Assembly: GCA_044867785.1 (NCBI GenBank)
Contig: JBIOVM010000025.1
Location: forward strand, 1-64,000
Source: DASRDR01 sp044867785
Lineage (GTDB): Bacteria; Methylomirabilota; Methylomirabilia; Rokubacteriales; DASRDR01
Reading direction: 5' to 3'
DNA length: 64,000 nt
Below, piece after piece: positions 32,350 through 40,443 of the stretch. The notes below the pieces were generated by a model, which was not told where the DNA came from, ran no database searches, and saw nothing but the letters and a program-made list of their open reading frames with translations. Numbering within the stretch: the stretch's first letter is position 1; the number at the start of each line of letters is the position of its first letter. Position numbers and translations under genes: made by a program.

Positions 32350-32802
32350 ATGCCGCTCGAGCGCGACGTCGAGACCCTTCGGAAGATCCCGTACTTCGCC
32401 GGGCTGCCGACCGCCCGCCTCAAGCTGATCGCCTACACGGCGGAAGTCATGGAGTTCGCCCCCGGAGAGACGATCATCCGGCAGGGCGATGCGGCGGACG
32501 CGGTCTACATCCTGACCGAGGGCGAAGCCGACGTGTCGATCCAGGACGTCGACGGGCACGAGATCAAGCTCCCGCCGATGGGCCGCAACAGCCTGTTCGG
32601 CGAGGTGGGGGTCCTCAGCAAGGGGCGGCGCACGACCACGATCCGGGCGCGGGACCGCGTCGTCACGTTCAAGATCGCGGCCGACGTGTTCCTCGACCTG
32701 GTGCGACAGAGCCCGGAGATCAGCATGCAGGTGATGACCGTCCTGGCCCAGCGGCTCGAGAGCTCGAGCGCCCTCCTCCAGCGGCAGCAGTCCCGCGGAT
32801 GA
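32350..32802 (+). CDS. Cyclic-nucleotide-binding domain protein
   Basis: A 150-residue stand-alone cNMP-binding beta-roll. KIPYFAGLPTARLKLIAYTAEV is the entry helix. FAPGETIIRQGDAADAVYILTEGEADV and LFGEVGVLSKGRRTTTIRARD form the phosphate-binding cassette (the FGE...L....R..t pattern, with GRRTTTIRA supplying Arg/Thr). The C-terminal helix ends without a helix-turn-helix, so it is not a Crp-type regulator. It follows the exporter-like gene by 16 bp with a GGGGAGAG ribosome site and is probably its regulatory partner. Two class III cyclases are encoded 5-11 kb downstream. Confidence 0.88.
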   Translation: MPLERDVETLRKIPYFAGLPTARLKLIAYTAEVMEFAPGETIIRQGDAADAVYILTEGEADVSIQDVDGHEIKLPPMGRNSLFGEVGVLSKGRRTTTIRARDRVVTFKIAADVFLDLVRQSPEISMQVMTVLAQRLESSSALLQRQQSRG

Positions 32803-32830
32803 GGGCGCGGGTGCCGTCCGGGGCGGCCGG

Positions 32831-34744
32831 CTACCGCCGGCCGTTCTCCCAGTAGAAGGTGTCGAGCGCGTAGATCCCGAAGTGGGAGCCGGGCTCCCAC
32901 GCGTAGACGCCCTTGACCGGCACGCCGCGGAGCCCGTTCTTGACGACGACCGGCTGGAGCGTCCCGCCGACGATGCCGATCGTGAAGACCTCTTCCGCGT
33001 TGATGTCCAGCATCTCTGCCCAGATGCGCGCCCGCTCGTCCGCGTCGGTCGAGACCAGCCAGCGCTGATAGAGCTCGACGAGGTGCCGCGCCGCCGGGAG
33101 GGTCGGCGCCTCGCCATCGCGCCCCTTGCTCATGAAGTAGGCACCCCACTTCGGCCACTGGAGCTGCTGCTCGCTGACGGGAGCGAGCCAATCCGGGCTC
33201 ATGTCCGGCGTGGGCAGGCCGAAGCCGAAGTTCCCCTCGTAGGCGCTCATCATGGCCTCGCCCGAGAACACCCGGCGCCGGAACACCTCCAGCTGGCTCG
33301 GGCGGATCAGGAGCTCGATGCCGAGCTCCGCCCACGTGTCCTTCACCAGCTCCAGCACGTCGGTGTGCTCGGTGGAGTCGCCCGACGTCTCGACGATGAG
33401 GTCCAGGCGCTGCCCGTCGGGCCGCAGGCGGAAGCCGCGGCTGTCACGCGCGGTGAGCCCCATCTCGTCGAGCAGGCGGTTGGCCTGGACCGGGTCGTAC
33501 CGCGCGTAGGCCATGCGGGGCTCCTCGTGGCCCACGGGATTCCGCAAGACGGTGGCCTGCCCCGGCACGCCGAGGCCGTAGTAGAGGATCTTGTTGACCT
33601 CGTTCCGGTTCACGCCGAGCGACAGAGCTTGCCGGAAGCGCCGGTCGTGGAACAGCGCCCGCATGACCGGATCGTTCGTCGTGAGGTTCGGGTAGATGGC
33701 GACCGTCGAGGGGACCCCGGTGTTCCAGAGGAAGACGCGGTAGCCGGCCTGCCGCTCGTTCTTGCGCAGGAAGGGGACCTGCTCGAAGGTCAGGTACCGG
33801 GCCTGGAGGTCCGACTCGCCGGTTGACGTCTTCACGGGGATGACCGCCTTCTCGGCGAGGACCATGGTCAGGCGGTCGATGTAGGGCAGCTGGCGACCAC
33901 GCTGGTCGACGCGGTGGAAGTAGGGGTTCCGCTCGGCGACGAAGACCTGGGCCGGGGGCCCCACAGTGGGGCGCCAGGGCTGGAGCGTCGGCAGGTCGGG
34001 GTTGTCCATCAGGTACATCGAGTCCTTCTTGTTGTGGAGCGCCGCCCAGTTGCGGCGGCCTTCGGCCCGCGCGCGCTTGCGGAGAGTGTCGGCCTCGTTG
34101 AACGCCTTGTGGAACTGCTTCAAGTAGTGCGCCGGCCGGTAGACGATGGTGGGGTACGCGCCCGCCTGGTCGACGAGGAACAGGTTGTTGGGCTGCGTCC
34201 AGCGAAAGCGCACCGTGGCCGCATCGGGGAAGGTCACCTTGGGCATCTCGTCGTCGACCCGGAGCGTGGCGGGGGGGCCCCCGGGCGAGAGCTCGGGATC
34301 GTTCGCGACGTGGTTCCACCAGTACGCGAAGTCGGCGCTCGTGAAGGGCGCGCCGTCCGACCACCGGTGGCCCTTCCGCAGATGGAAGGTGAACGTCCGG
34401 CCCCCGTCGGCCACCTCGAACCGCTCGACGATGTCCGGGACGAGCCGGTAGTTCCGGTCGAAGCCGACGAGCCGGCCATAGCCGTAGACGAAGGCGAGCT
34501 TCGTGTCTTTCAACGTGCCGATCAGCGTCCGCAGCTCGCCGCCATAGACCGCCTCGGGCTCGGTCGGCATGACGCGCGGGCGATCGGGCAGCCGCTCGGC
34601 GAGCGGGGGGAGCTGCCGGGCCGCCACCAGAGGGGCGAGGGCCGGCACCTCGCTCGCCCCGCGGGCGGCGCCGGGGCAGAGCGAAACGGCGAGCGTCAGC
34701 CCGAGCCCGATGCCGAGCCAACTGCGGCGGGTCCGCATGGTCAT
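32831..34744 (-). CDS. Peptide-type ABC transporter substrate-binding protein (family 5)
   Basis: A 637-residue exported binding protein. The signal contains MRTRRSWLGIGLGLTLAVSL, whose TRRSWLG could be a Tat signal, with a signal-peptidase site near ARGAS. The SBP_bac_5 domain shows LVPDIVERFEVADGGRTFTFHLRKGHRWSDGAPFTSADFAYWW, then FRQALSLGVNRNEVNKILYYG and YDPVQANRLLDEMGL. It binds peptides, opines or other solutes. It points toward the transporter genes that end at 32802, so it is in the same locus but a different transcript. A second in-frame ATG lies 6 bases into the gene. Confidence 0.9.
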   Translation of the reverse strand: MTMRTRRSWLGIGLGLTLAVSLCPGAARGASEVPALAPLVAARQLPPLAERLPDRPRVMPTEPEAVYGGELRTLIGTLKDTKLAFVYGYGRLVGFDRNYRLVPDIVERFEVADGGRTFTFHLRKGHRWSDGAPFTSADFAYWWNHVANDPELSPGGPPATLRVDDEMPKVTFPDAATVRFRWTQPNNLFLVDQAGAYPTIVYRPAHYLKQFHKAFNEADTLRKRARAEGRRNWAALHNKKDSMYLMDNPDLPTLQPWRPTVGPPAQVFVAERNPYFHRVDQRGRQLPYIDRLTMVLAEKAVIPVKTSTGESDLQARYLTFEQVPFLRKNERQAGYRVFLWNTGVPSTVAIYPNLTTNDPVMRALFHDRRFRQALSLGVNRNEVNKILYYGLGVPGQATVLRNPVGHEEPRMAYARYDPVQANRLLDEMGLTARDSRGFRLRPDGQRLDLIVETSGDSTEHTDVLELVKDTWAELGIELLIRPSQLEVFRRRVFSGEAMMSAYEGNFGFGLPTPDMSPDWLAPVSEQQLQWPKWGAYFMSKGRDGEAPTLPAARHLVELYQRWLVSTDADERARIWAEMLDINAEEVFTIGIVGGTLQPVVVKNGLRGVPVKGVYAWEPGSHFGIYALDTFYWENGRR

Positions 34745-34882
34745 CCTCCGAGGGGTACCGGTGCCTGGACTGCCGACCGGCGGCCTCTCAGGTGGAGCCT
34801 AGCGCGGGCGCACGGGCCTCGCAAGACGCGTCCCCGTCGCCCCGTGGCCCCGTGATAGTGTTACGCATACCGGAAGGGTGCT

Positions 34883-34904
34883 GTCGCGCCGCGGGTGGCG
34901 CGAC
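34883..34904 (+). promoter_or_regulatory. 5' leader hairpin before the exported protein gene
   Basis: GTCGCGCC (34883-34890) pairs perfectly with GGCGCGAC (34897-34904) across a 6-nt loop, 25 bp before the ATG at 34930. It follows an AT-richer promoter-like stretch (GATAGTGTTACGCATACC, 34853-34870). It may stabilise the message or act as an operator. Confidence 0.35.
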
Positions 34905-34929
34905 CGGAGGCCTGCGCGGGAGGGCACGC

Positions 34930-35478
34930 ATGCGTCGTTGGCCGAGATGGGAGGCCCTGCTGGGGCTCGCGGTGGGGGTGGTCCTCGGGGCCGCCACCGC
35001 GGAGGCGCAAGACGGGATCCAGCGCTTCTACGGCGGGTACGTCGGCGAGGCGGTGTCCGAGAGCGGAGATGGCCTGGACAAGCGGGACATCAACGCGGAG
35101 ATCGCCCCGCAGGGCAAGGGCTTCAAGGTGAGCTTCACGGTGATCGTGAAACGCGGGAGCGAGCCGCCGCGCCGGGACGAGTACACGATCGCGTTCGTCC
35201 CCACCAAGCGCCCGGGCATCTACGGCTCGGCCATGCGGATGGACGTCTTCGGCAACGCCGTCCCCAAGGATCCGCTCGTCGGCGACCCGTACATGTGGGC
35301 CCGCGTCGACAAGGACAAGCTGTGGCGATATGCCCTCTTCGTGACCGAGAACGGGGGCTACGAGATGCAGACGTACGAGTACACGCTGGTGCCGGGGGGC
35401 ATGAACCTCCGCTACTCCCGAGTGCGGGACGGCGAGATCCTGCGCACCGTCACCGGCAAGCTGAAGAAGGTCAAGTAG
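34930..35478 (+). CDS. Exported protein of unknown function
   Basis: A 182-residue protein with a signal peptide (MRRWPRWEALLGLAVGVVLG, cleavage near TAEAQ). The mature part is short and beta-rich: RFYGGYVGEAVS, FKVSFTVIVKRG, EYTIAFVPTKRPGIYGSAMRMDVFG, MWARVDKDKLWRYALFV, and MQTYEYTLVPGGMNLRYSRVRDGEILRTVTGKL. The closing strands resemble lipocalin-like or calycin folds in which each strand carries a turn, but I do not recognise the family. No Cys is present in the mature part. It stands alone, divergent from the binding-protein gene, and overlaps the convergent methyltransferase gene by 8 bp. Confidence 0.6.
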   Translation: MRRWPRWEALLGLAVGVVLGAATAEAQDGIQRFYGGYVGEAVSESGDGLDKRDINAEIAPQGKGFKVSFTVIVKRGSEPPRRDEYTIAFVPTKRPGIYGSAMRMDVFGNAVPKDPLVGDPYMWARVDKDKLWRYALFVTENGGYEMQTYEYTLVPGGMNLRYSRVRDGEILRTVTGKLKKVK

Positions 35479-36223
35479 CCGTGGCCGCGCGCGCGAACGC
35501 GCGGGCGGCGCCCGGCGTCCCGAAGGCGAGGTAGACGCGCCCATCGAGCTTGAGGCCGTGAGCGCGCCGGAAGCGAAGGCTCAGGCCCGCCAGCGAGTCG
35601 AAGCGCAGCGGGACCAGTCCGGCGGCGCGCAGGCGGCGCGGGTAGTCCCGACCGTAGAAGCGTTGAGTGCCATTGTTGGCCAGGTAGCCGGTGGTGAAGC
35701 GGCCGGTCCCGAACAGCCGGGCGGTGGAGGTCGTGTGCGGAAGCTCCACCGCGACGTCCACCATGGCCACGCCGTCCGGCTTGAGGCAGCGGCGGATCTC
35801 GCCGAGGACCGCCGCGTCGTCCAGGACGAAGGGCAGCACGTTGTTGCAGAGGATCACGTCGAACGTCCGGGCCGGGAACCCCAGCCGGGCCGCGTCCATG
35901 CACCGGAACCGATGGGGCGGCCGGAGGCGCTGGTGGTGGGAGCGCCGGTCCAGGTCGACCGCCGTGTAGCGCGCGCGGCCGATCGTGTCCCGCCGCGCGA
36001 CGAAGCGGGCCGCGGGGCGCGAGGGTCCGATGTCGAGCACCTCGCCGCCCTCCCGAAGCCGCGGCCGAAGCCAGCGGCGGAGAAAGACCAGCAGCGCGCG
36101 GTGGCGGGGCTTTGCGCCACACCGGGGGCAGAGCCCCGGCCGCGGTGGCAGTCCGTAGCGCTCGAACCGGGGCAGGCGCGCCTTGCAGGCCAGACACGTC
36201 ACCCGGCACTGCTCCTCGGGCAC
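35471..36223 (-). CDS. Zinc-ribbon class I methyltransferase
   Basis: A 250-residue protein. The N-terminus has four cysteines as two CxxC pairs (CLACKARL and CPRCGAKPRHR), a small zinc ribbon. A SAM-methyltransferase fold follows: VLDIGPSRPAARFVA as motif I, YTAVDLDRR, and FDVILCNNVLPFVLDDAAVLGEIRRCLKPDG. The 'RHR.L..fL' stretch after the ribbon is seen in methyltransferases encoded in glycan and lipid clusters. The substrate is unknown. The 3' end overlaps the convergent exported-protein gene by 8 bp. Confidence 0.78.
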   Translation of the reverse strand: MPEEQCRVTCLACKARLPRFERYGLPPRPGLCPRCGAKPRHRALLVFLRRWLRPRLREGGEVLDIGPSRPAARFVARRDTIGRARYTAVDLDRRSHHQRLRPPHRFRCMDAARLGFPARTFDVILCNNVLPFVLDDAAVLGEIRRCLKPDGVAMVDVAVELPHTTSTARLFGTGRFTTGYLANNGTQRFYGRDYPRRLRAAGLVPLRFDSLAGLSLRFRRAHGLKLDGRVYLAFGTPGAARAFARAATAT

Positions 36224-36369
36224 GGGGCCATTGTACGAGTGGCGGCCCCTCGCGGCCGAGCCCGAACCGCGCGTTTGGACGGGCCAGCCGCGGCCCGACC
36301 CCGAAAAACCCGTGCTTCCGGGGCCGGGGCTTCTCCTACACTAGGCGGGCTGTGGGGGTAGACGATTTC

Positions 36370-36864
36370 ATGGCAGCGAGCTCCTGGCATGGCGCGTGCA
36401 CTCTGTCGCGAGCCGTCATCCTCGCCCTCCTGGTGGTGGGCGGCCCGGCGGCGGCAGAGTGGTCGGTGAAGAGCGTGCCGCGGACCGACGGGCCGGGCAG
36501 CCGGTGCGTGGTCGAGTCCGAGAAGCAGGCGCTCCCGGACGGCTACCAGACCACCACGGCGCACGTGACGGTCGATACGCGGTCGGTGGCCGTCACGTCC
36601 GCGTCGAACCTGGATCCGGGCGGCGGCGACGTCGGTCTCGTCGTCGACCAGCAGGAGTTCGTTCCGATGGACCGGCTGTCGGGCAGGAAGACCGCGCTCT
36701 TCGATTCGAAGCATGCGCGACTGGTCGAGCTGTTCAAGGCCGGCAGCCGGCTGCGCGCGCAGCTCCGATTTTGGCCGGAGTGGCCCGCGACGGGGGCGCA
36801 CTCGGCCACGTTCAGCTTGATCGGCTTCACCAAGGCCTACGGCGAGCTCGCCGGCTGCCGCTGA
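36370..36864 (+). CDS. Exported protein, possibly IalB-like
   Basis: A 164-residue protein with a signal peptide (RAVILALLVVGGPAAAEW, cleavage after AAA). The mature part opens WSVKSVPRTDGPGSRCVVESEKQ and ends GFTKAYGELAGCR. Two cysteines, near each end, could form a disulfide. Length, the opening W-x-V, the first Cys in a 'C.v....' strand and the closing 'GC' loosely resemble invasion-associated locus B proteins; that is a weak match. The GTG at 36352 would add six residues; the ATG is preferred. It is 27 bp upstream of the heme sensor gene, so it may be its periplasmic partner. Confidence 0.5.
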   Translation: MAASSWHGACTLSRAVILALLVVGGPAAAEWSVKSVPRTDGPGSRCVVESEKQALPDGYQTTTAHVTVDTRSVAVTSASNLDPGGGDVGLVVDQQEFVPMDRLSGRKTALFDSKHARLVELFKAGSRLRAQLRFWPEWPATGAHSATFSLIGFTKAYGELAGCR

Positions 36865-36891
36865 CGCGGTCGGGACGCCGGGGAGGGCGAG

Positions 36892-37764
36892 ATGGGACTG
36901 CGGCTCAAGTTCAACCTGGTGCTGCTGTTGGTGTTCCTGGTCGGCCTCGGGGTCGCCGGGTGGATCTCGCGCGACCTCTTGATCCGGAACGCGCGGGAGG
37001 AGGTGGCGCGGAACGCCGGCCTCATGATGGAGACGGCGCTCGCCGTGCGCGGCTACACCATCAACCAGGTGCGGCCGCATCTCGACCTCCAGCTGATGCG
37101 CGCGTTCCTGCCGCAAAGCGTGCCGGCCTTCGCGGCGAGTGAGACGATGACCGAGCTGCGCAAGAAGTACCCGGACTACTTCTACAAGGAGGCGACGCTC
37201 AACCCCACGAACCCGCGCAACCGGGCGGGCGACTGGGAGACGGACATCGTCCAGGAGTTCCGGAACCGGCCCGGCCTGAAGGAGCTCGGGGGCGAGCGGG
37301 ACACCCCGACCGGCCGCGCGCTCTACATCGCGCGGCCGATCCAGATCGGCAATCCGGCATGCCTCGGGTGCCACAGCACGCCCGAGGCGGCGCCCGCGAC
37401 CATGGTCAAGCTCTACGGCCCCGCCAACGGATTCGGCTGGAAGCTCAACGAGATCGTCGGCGCCCAGATCGTGTCGGTGCCGATGACGCTGCCGCTGCAG
37501 AACGCGCAGCGCGCCTTCTACACCTTCATGGGCTCGCTGCTCGCCGTGTTCGCCCTCGTCTTCGTGGCCCTCAACGTGATGCTGAGCTGGATGATCGTGC
37601 GGCCGGTGGCCCGCCTGTCGCACGCGGCGGACCAGGTGAGCACCGGCAACTTCGAGATCCCGGAGTTCCCGGAGCGGGGCCGGGACGAGATCGCGCTCCT
37701 GGGCCGCGCCTTCAATCGCATGCGGCGGAGCCTCCAGAAGGCGATGCAGATGATCGAGAGCTGA
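36892..37764 (+). CDS. Membrane sensor with c-type heme Tll0287-like (DUF3365) domain and HAMP
   Basis: A 290-residue protein. TM1 (KFNLVLLLVFLVGLGVAGWI) is followed by a periplasmic DUF3365 domain with KKYPDYFYKEATLNPTNPRNRA, FYKEA-type signatures and a single CxxCH heme site, C157-L-G-C160-H161 (NPACLGCHSTPEAAPATM). TM2 (FMGSLLAVFALVFVALNVML) leads into a HAMP domain (WMIVRPVARLSHAADQVSTGNFE...RGRDEIALLGRAFNRMRRSL), where the protein ends with no output domain. DUF3365/Tll0287 domains are heme-based redox or gas sensors. The class III cyclase gene starts 5 bp later, so the two proteins probably form a split sensor-cyclase. Confidence 0.87.
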   Translation: MGLRLKFNLVLLLVFLVGLGVAGWISRDLLIRNAREEVARNAGLMMETALAVRGYTINQVRPHLDLQLMRAFLPQSVPAFAASETMTELRKKYPDYFYKEATLNPTNPRNRAGDWETDIVQEFRNRPGLKELGGERDTPTGRALYIARPIQIGNPACLGCHSTPEAAPATMVKLYGPANGFGWKLNEIVGAQIVSVPMTLPLQNAQRAFYTFMGSLLAVFALVFVALNVMLSWMIVRPVARLSHAADQVSTGNFEIPEFPERGRDEIALLGRAFNRMRRSLQKAMQMIES

Positions 37765-37769
37765 GGGCC

Positions 37770-38858
37770 GTGGAGCCGACCCCGAGCCACGTCGAGCCCG
37801 GCCACCGGACGTTCATCGCCACGGTGGTGTTCATCGACATCGTCGGGTACTCGCAGCGCCCGGTGGCGCAGCAGGTCGAGATCAAGACGCGGCTCAACAC
37901 GATGGTGGCCTCGGTGCTGGAGCACGTCCCGGTGGCCGACCGGATGATGCTCGACACCGGCGACGGCGCGGCTCTCTGCTTTCTCGGCGATCCGGAGGAC
38001 GCCGTCTTCGCGGCGAGCAACCTGCGCGGGAGCACGCTCGCCGCCGGCCCCGAGCTGGCCCTTCGGATCGGGATCAACCTGGGGCCGGTGCGGGTCGTGA
38101 AGGACGTCAACGGCCAGCCGAACATGCTGGGCGATGGCATCAACGTCGCCCAGCGCGTGATGAGCTTCGCCCAGCCGAACCAGATCCTGGTCTCCCGCTC
38201 CTACTACGAGATCGTGTCCCGGCTCTCCCAGGAATACGCGCGGCTGTTCCAGTACGTGGGGGTCCATCGGGACAAGCACGTGCGGGAGCACGAGGTGTAC
38301 GTGATGGCGCACGGGGGAGGCGAGCCGGCCCCGGCGCCCGGCGCGTCGCCCGAGCGCGTGGAGAGCAGCGAGTTCGTGCCGGCCGGCCCGCCGAGCTTCG
38401 CGCCGGCGGTGCTCGCGCGCATCGAAGGCGCGCTCGCGGAATCCATCGGCCCGCTCGCGCAGGTGCTGGTGCGCAAGGCCGCCAAGACCGCTCCCGACGT
38501 CGCGGCGCTCTGCCAGATGCTCGCGTTGGCCGTGCCCGAAGCCCAGCAAGAGAGGTTCCGGCTCCGGATCGCCGATCTCGCGGGTGCTCGACGCCCCCCC
38601 GCCGATGCCCCGGCCCCGGCGGGGACGCGGTCGCCGGGCCCCGCCCGGCCGGCGCGCTCGCTGTCGCCGGAGATCCTGGCCGAGGCTACCGAGCGTCTCG
38701 CCGTCCACATCGGGCCCGTCGCGAGGCTCCTCGTCAAGCGGGCGGCCGGCGAGGCGACGGGGACGCGGGATTTCTACGAGCGGCTGGCCCGCCACATCGA
38801 CGACCCGGAGGAGCGGCAGCGCTTCACCGCCGCCACCGAGGAGCTCGCCGAGTCCTAA
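37770..38858 (+). CDS. Class III adenylate/guanylate cyclase with two C-terminal repeats
   Basis: A 362-residue soluble protein starting at GTG, 5 bp after the HAMP gene. The catalytic domain (~12-175) has both metal Asp residues, VVFIDIVGYSQ and DTGDGAALCF, plus IGINLGPVRVVKDVNGQPNMLGDGINVAQR, which keeps the transition-state Asn and Arg (N-x-x-x-R). So the active site looks complete. A Pro-rich linker leads to two ~65-residue copies of an 'L..i...La..iGPlA.vlV+.AA' repeat (about 208-270 and 292-355). The same repeat ends some protein kinases and AAA regulators. It may be the dimerisation or sensing module. Confidence 0.85.
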   Translation: MEPTPSHVEPGHRTFIATVVFIDIVGYSQRPVAQQVEIKTRLNTMVASVLEHVPVADRMMLDTGDGAALCFLGDPEDAVFAASNLRGSTLAAGPELALRIGINLGPVRVVKDVNGQPNMLGDGINVAQRVMSFAQPNQILVSRSYYEIVSRLSQEYARLFQYVGVHRDKHVREHEVYVMAHGGGEPAPAPGASPERVESSEFVPAGPPSFAPAVLARIEGALAESIGPLAQVLVRKAAKTAPDVAALCQMLALAVPEAQQERFRLRIADLAGARRPPADAPAPAGTRSPGPARPARSLSPEILAEATERLAVHIGPVARLLVKRAAGEATGTRDFYERLARHIDDPEERQRFTAATEELAES

Positions 38859-38919
38859 GCGGCCGCCCGCGCGCGGCGCCGGCGGTGGGCCGCGAGCGCC
38901 GGGCGTCGGTGAGCGGTCC

Positions 38920-40443
38920 TCAGTCGGCCCCCGCGGGGTGATCGGCGCCTGTTCCCGACTCGGCCAAGAGCGGCGCCGCCTCGGGATAGAGACGGACCAG
39001 CAGGCGCCGCGCCGCATCGTCCACGACCGGCCGGAGTCCGCGCCCGACGGCCTCCCGGCCTTCGCCCGCTTCCGCCCGCGCCCAGACGGCCGCGAGGGCC
39101 GCCGTCCGGTCCGCCACGATCTCCTCGACGAGGACGTGCCAGTGCGGCGGATGCTCGCCCTCGACCCAATCGCCCCGGCCGCGGCCGAAGTGCGCGACGG
39201 CGAGGTAGCGCAGCAGCGCGGCCCTCACGCGCTGGGTGAGAAATGGGGCCGACCAGCCGATCGTGCCCTGCTCGGCTCCGATGGCCACGTTGTAGGCTTG
39301 CGCCGCACTGCCCACCCCGAGCGCACCCAGGATGCCGCCGATCACCACGCCCGCCCCGAAGCTGAGCCCGCCGGCGGCCAGGTCCGCGACCAGCCCGCCC
39401 AGCGCCCCCGACACCAGGCCCCCGATGACGCTCGTCTTGGCGACATCGGCGCGACGCGGGGTCTCGAAGTGGCCGGCGATCCGCGTCAGGATCTCCTCGG
39501 CCGCCCGGCCGGAGAGCCCGTGCAGCGAGATCAGCCGGTCGGTCGCGTCGCGCGTCGCGCGGTCGAGCCGGCCCGCCAGGGCGTCCATCGCCCGCGCGGT
39601 TTCCGGATCGGCCCGCGCCTCCCCGCGCACCAGGGACGCGACCCAGCGGCCGAGCTCGTCGCGCACCGTGACATCGCCGACCGCCTCGCGATCGGTGGCC
39701 GCGGCGGCCAGGTATTCGGCGATCGCCCGCATGGCCGCGTCGAAGACCTCGAGGTTGCGGGCGCGCCAGGCGTCCCGCAGGCGCCCGAACACCTCGCGCG
39801 TCTCCGCCGGGAGCACGGCCGCCACCGCGCCCAGGAGCCGGTCCTCCTGCACCCAGCAGCGCGCGAACGCGTCGAGGCTGATCGCGCCCCGGACCCAGGG
39901 ATAGGGGGCGAGATGCTGGCGCCATGCCGCCTCGTCGGCCGCCTCGGCCGTCGCGCCGCGCGGCGGCCCCAGCTGGTTGAGGAGCAGCACGACGGGCTTG
40001 CCGATCCAGCCGAGGATCTGCATCTCCGCCTCGACGTAGCCGGCGGCGGCCGGCGCCTCGGCGGCGTTCACGAGGTACAGGATGGCGTCGCTGTCGTCTT
40101 TCACGTGACGGACCGCCTGCTGGCTGCTGTAGAAGGGACGGTCGGTGAAGCGATCCCAGACCTGCGTCAGCAGCCAGCCGATGGGGTTGTCGGCGAGGCG
40201 GAGGCGCTGGCGCAGGCGGGCGCTGTCGCCGAAGCCCGGCGTGTCCCACAGCCGGAGCACGGCGCCGTCCGACGTCTCGATCAGCACGTGTCCCTCGGCC
40301 GTCTCGGTGACGTGGGCCTCGTCCCGCACCTCGCCGACGTCTCGCCGGAGGAGCGTGCGCGCGAGCGTGGTCTTGCCCACGTTCGTGTGCGACACGAGCG
40401 ACAGCGTCACGACGCTCCCGGGCGCCGGCGGCACGGCGGTCAC
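38920..40443 (-). CDS. DUF3482-type GTPase
   Basis: A 507-residue GTPase. VSHTNVGKTTLARTLLRRDVGEV is the P-loop (first Gly replaced by Ser), HVTETAEGH the switch I area, LWDTPGFGDSARLRQRL the DxxG switch II, and LLLNQLG the N/TKxD-like G4. The C-terminal half contains the DUF3482 helices and a hydrophobic Gly-rich stretch (GGLVSGALGGLVADLAAGGLSFGAGVVIGGILGALG) that could insert in the membrane. DUF3482 proteins nearly always follow a DUF2868 membrane protein, as here, with a GTGA overlap (40440-40443). The role is unknown. Confidence 0.85.
   Translation of the reverse strand: MTAVPPAPGSVVTLSLVSHTNVGKTTLARTLLRRDVGEVRDEAHVTETAEGHVLIETSDGAVLRLWDTPGFGDSARLRQRLRLADNPIGWLLTQVWDRFTDRPFYSSQQAVRHVKDDSDAILYLVNAAEAPAAAGYVEAEMQILGWIGKPVVLLLNQLGPPRGATAEAADEAAWRQHLAPYPWVRGAISLDAFARCWVQEDRLLGAVAAVLPAETREVFGRLRDAWRARNLEVFDAAMRAIAEYLAAAATDREAVGDVTVRDELGRWVASLVRGEARADPETARAMDALAGRLDRATRDATDRLISLHGLSGRAAEEILTRIAGHFETPRRADVAKTSVIGGLVSGALGGLVADLAAGGLSFGAGVVIGGILGALGVGSAAQAYNVAIGAEQGTIGWSAPFLTQRVRAALLRYLAVAHFGRGRGDWVEGEHPPHWHVLVEEIVADRTAALAAVWARAEAGEGREAVGRGLRPVVDDAARRLLVRLYPEAAPLLAESGTGADHPAGAD

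Noticed and set aside
34058..34075. CGGCCTTCGGCC-like pieces here and near 54903 as extra copies of the leader element
   Set aside because: Only the short GGCC-TTC-GGCC hairpin core is shared and both lie inside coding sequence; the GATCAAC and GCCCGGGT parts are absent.
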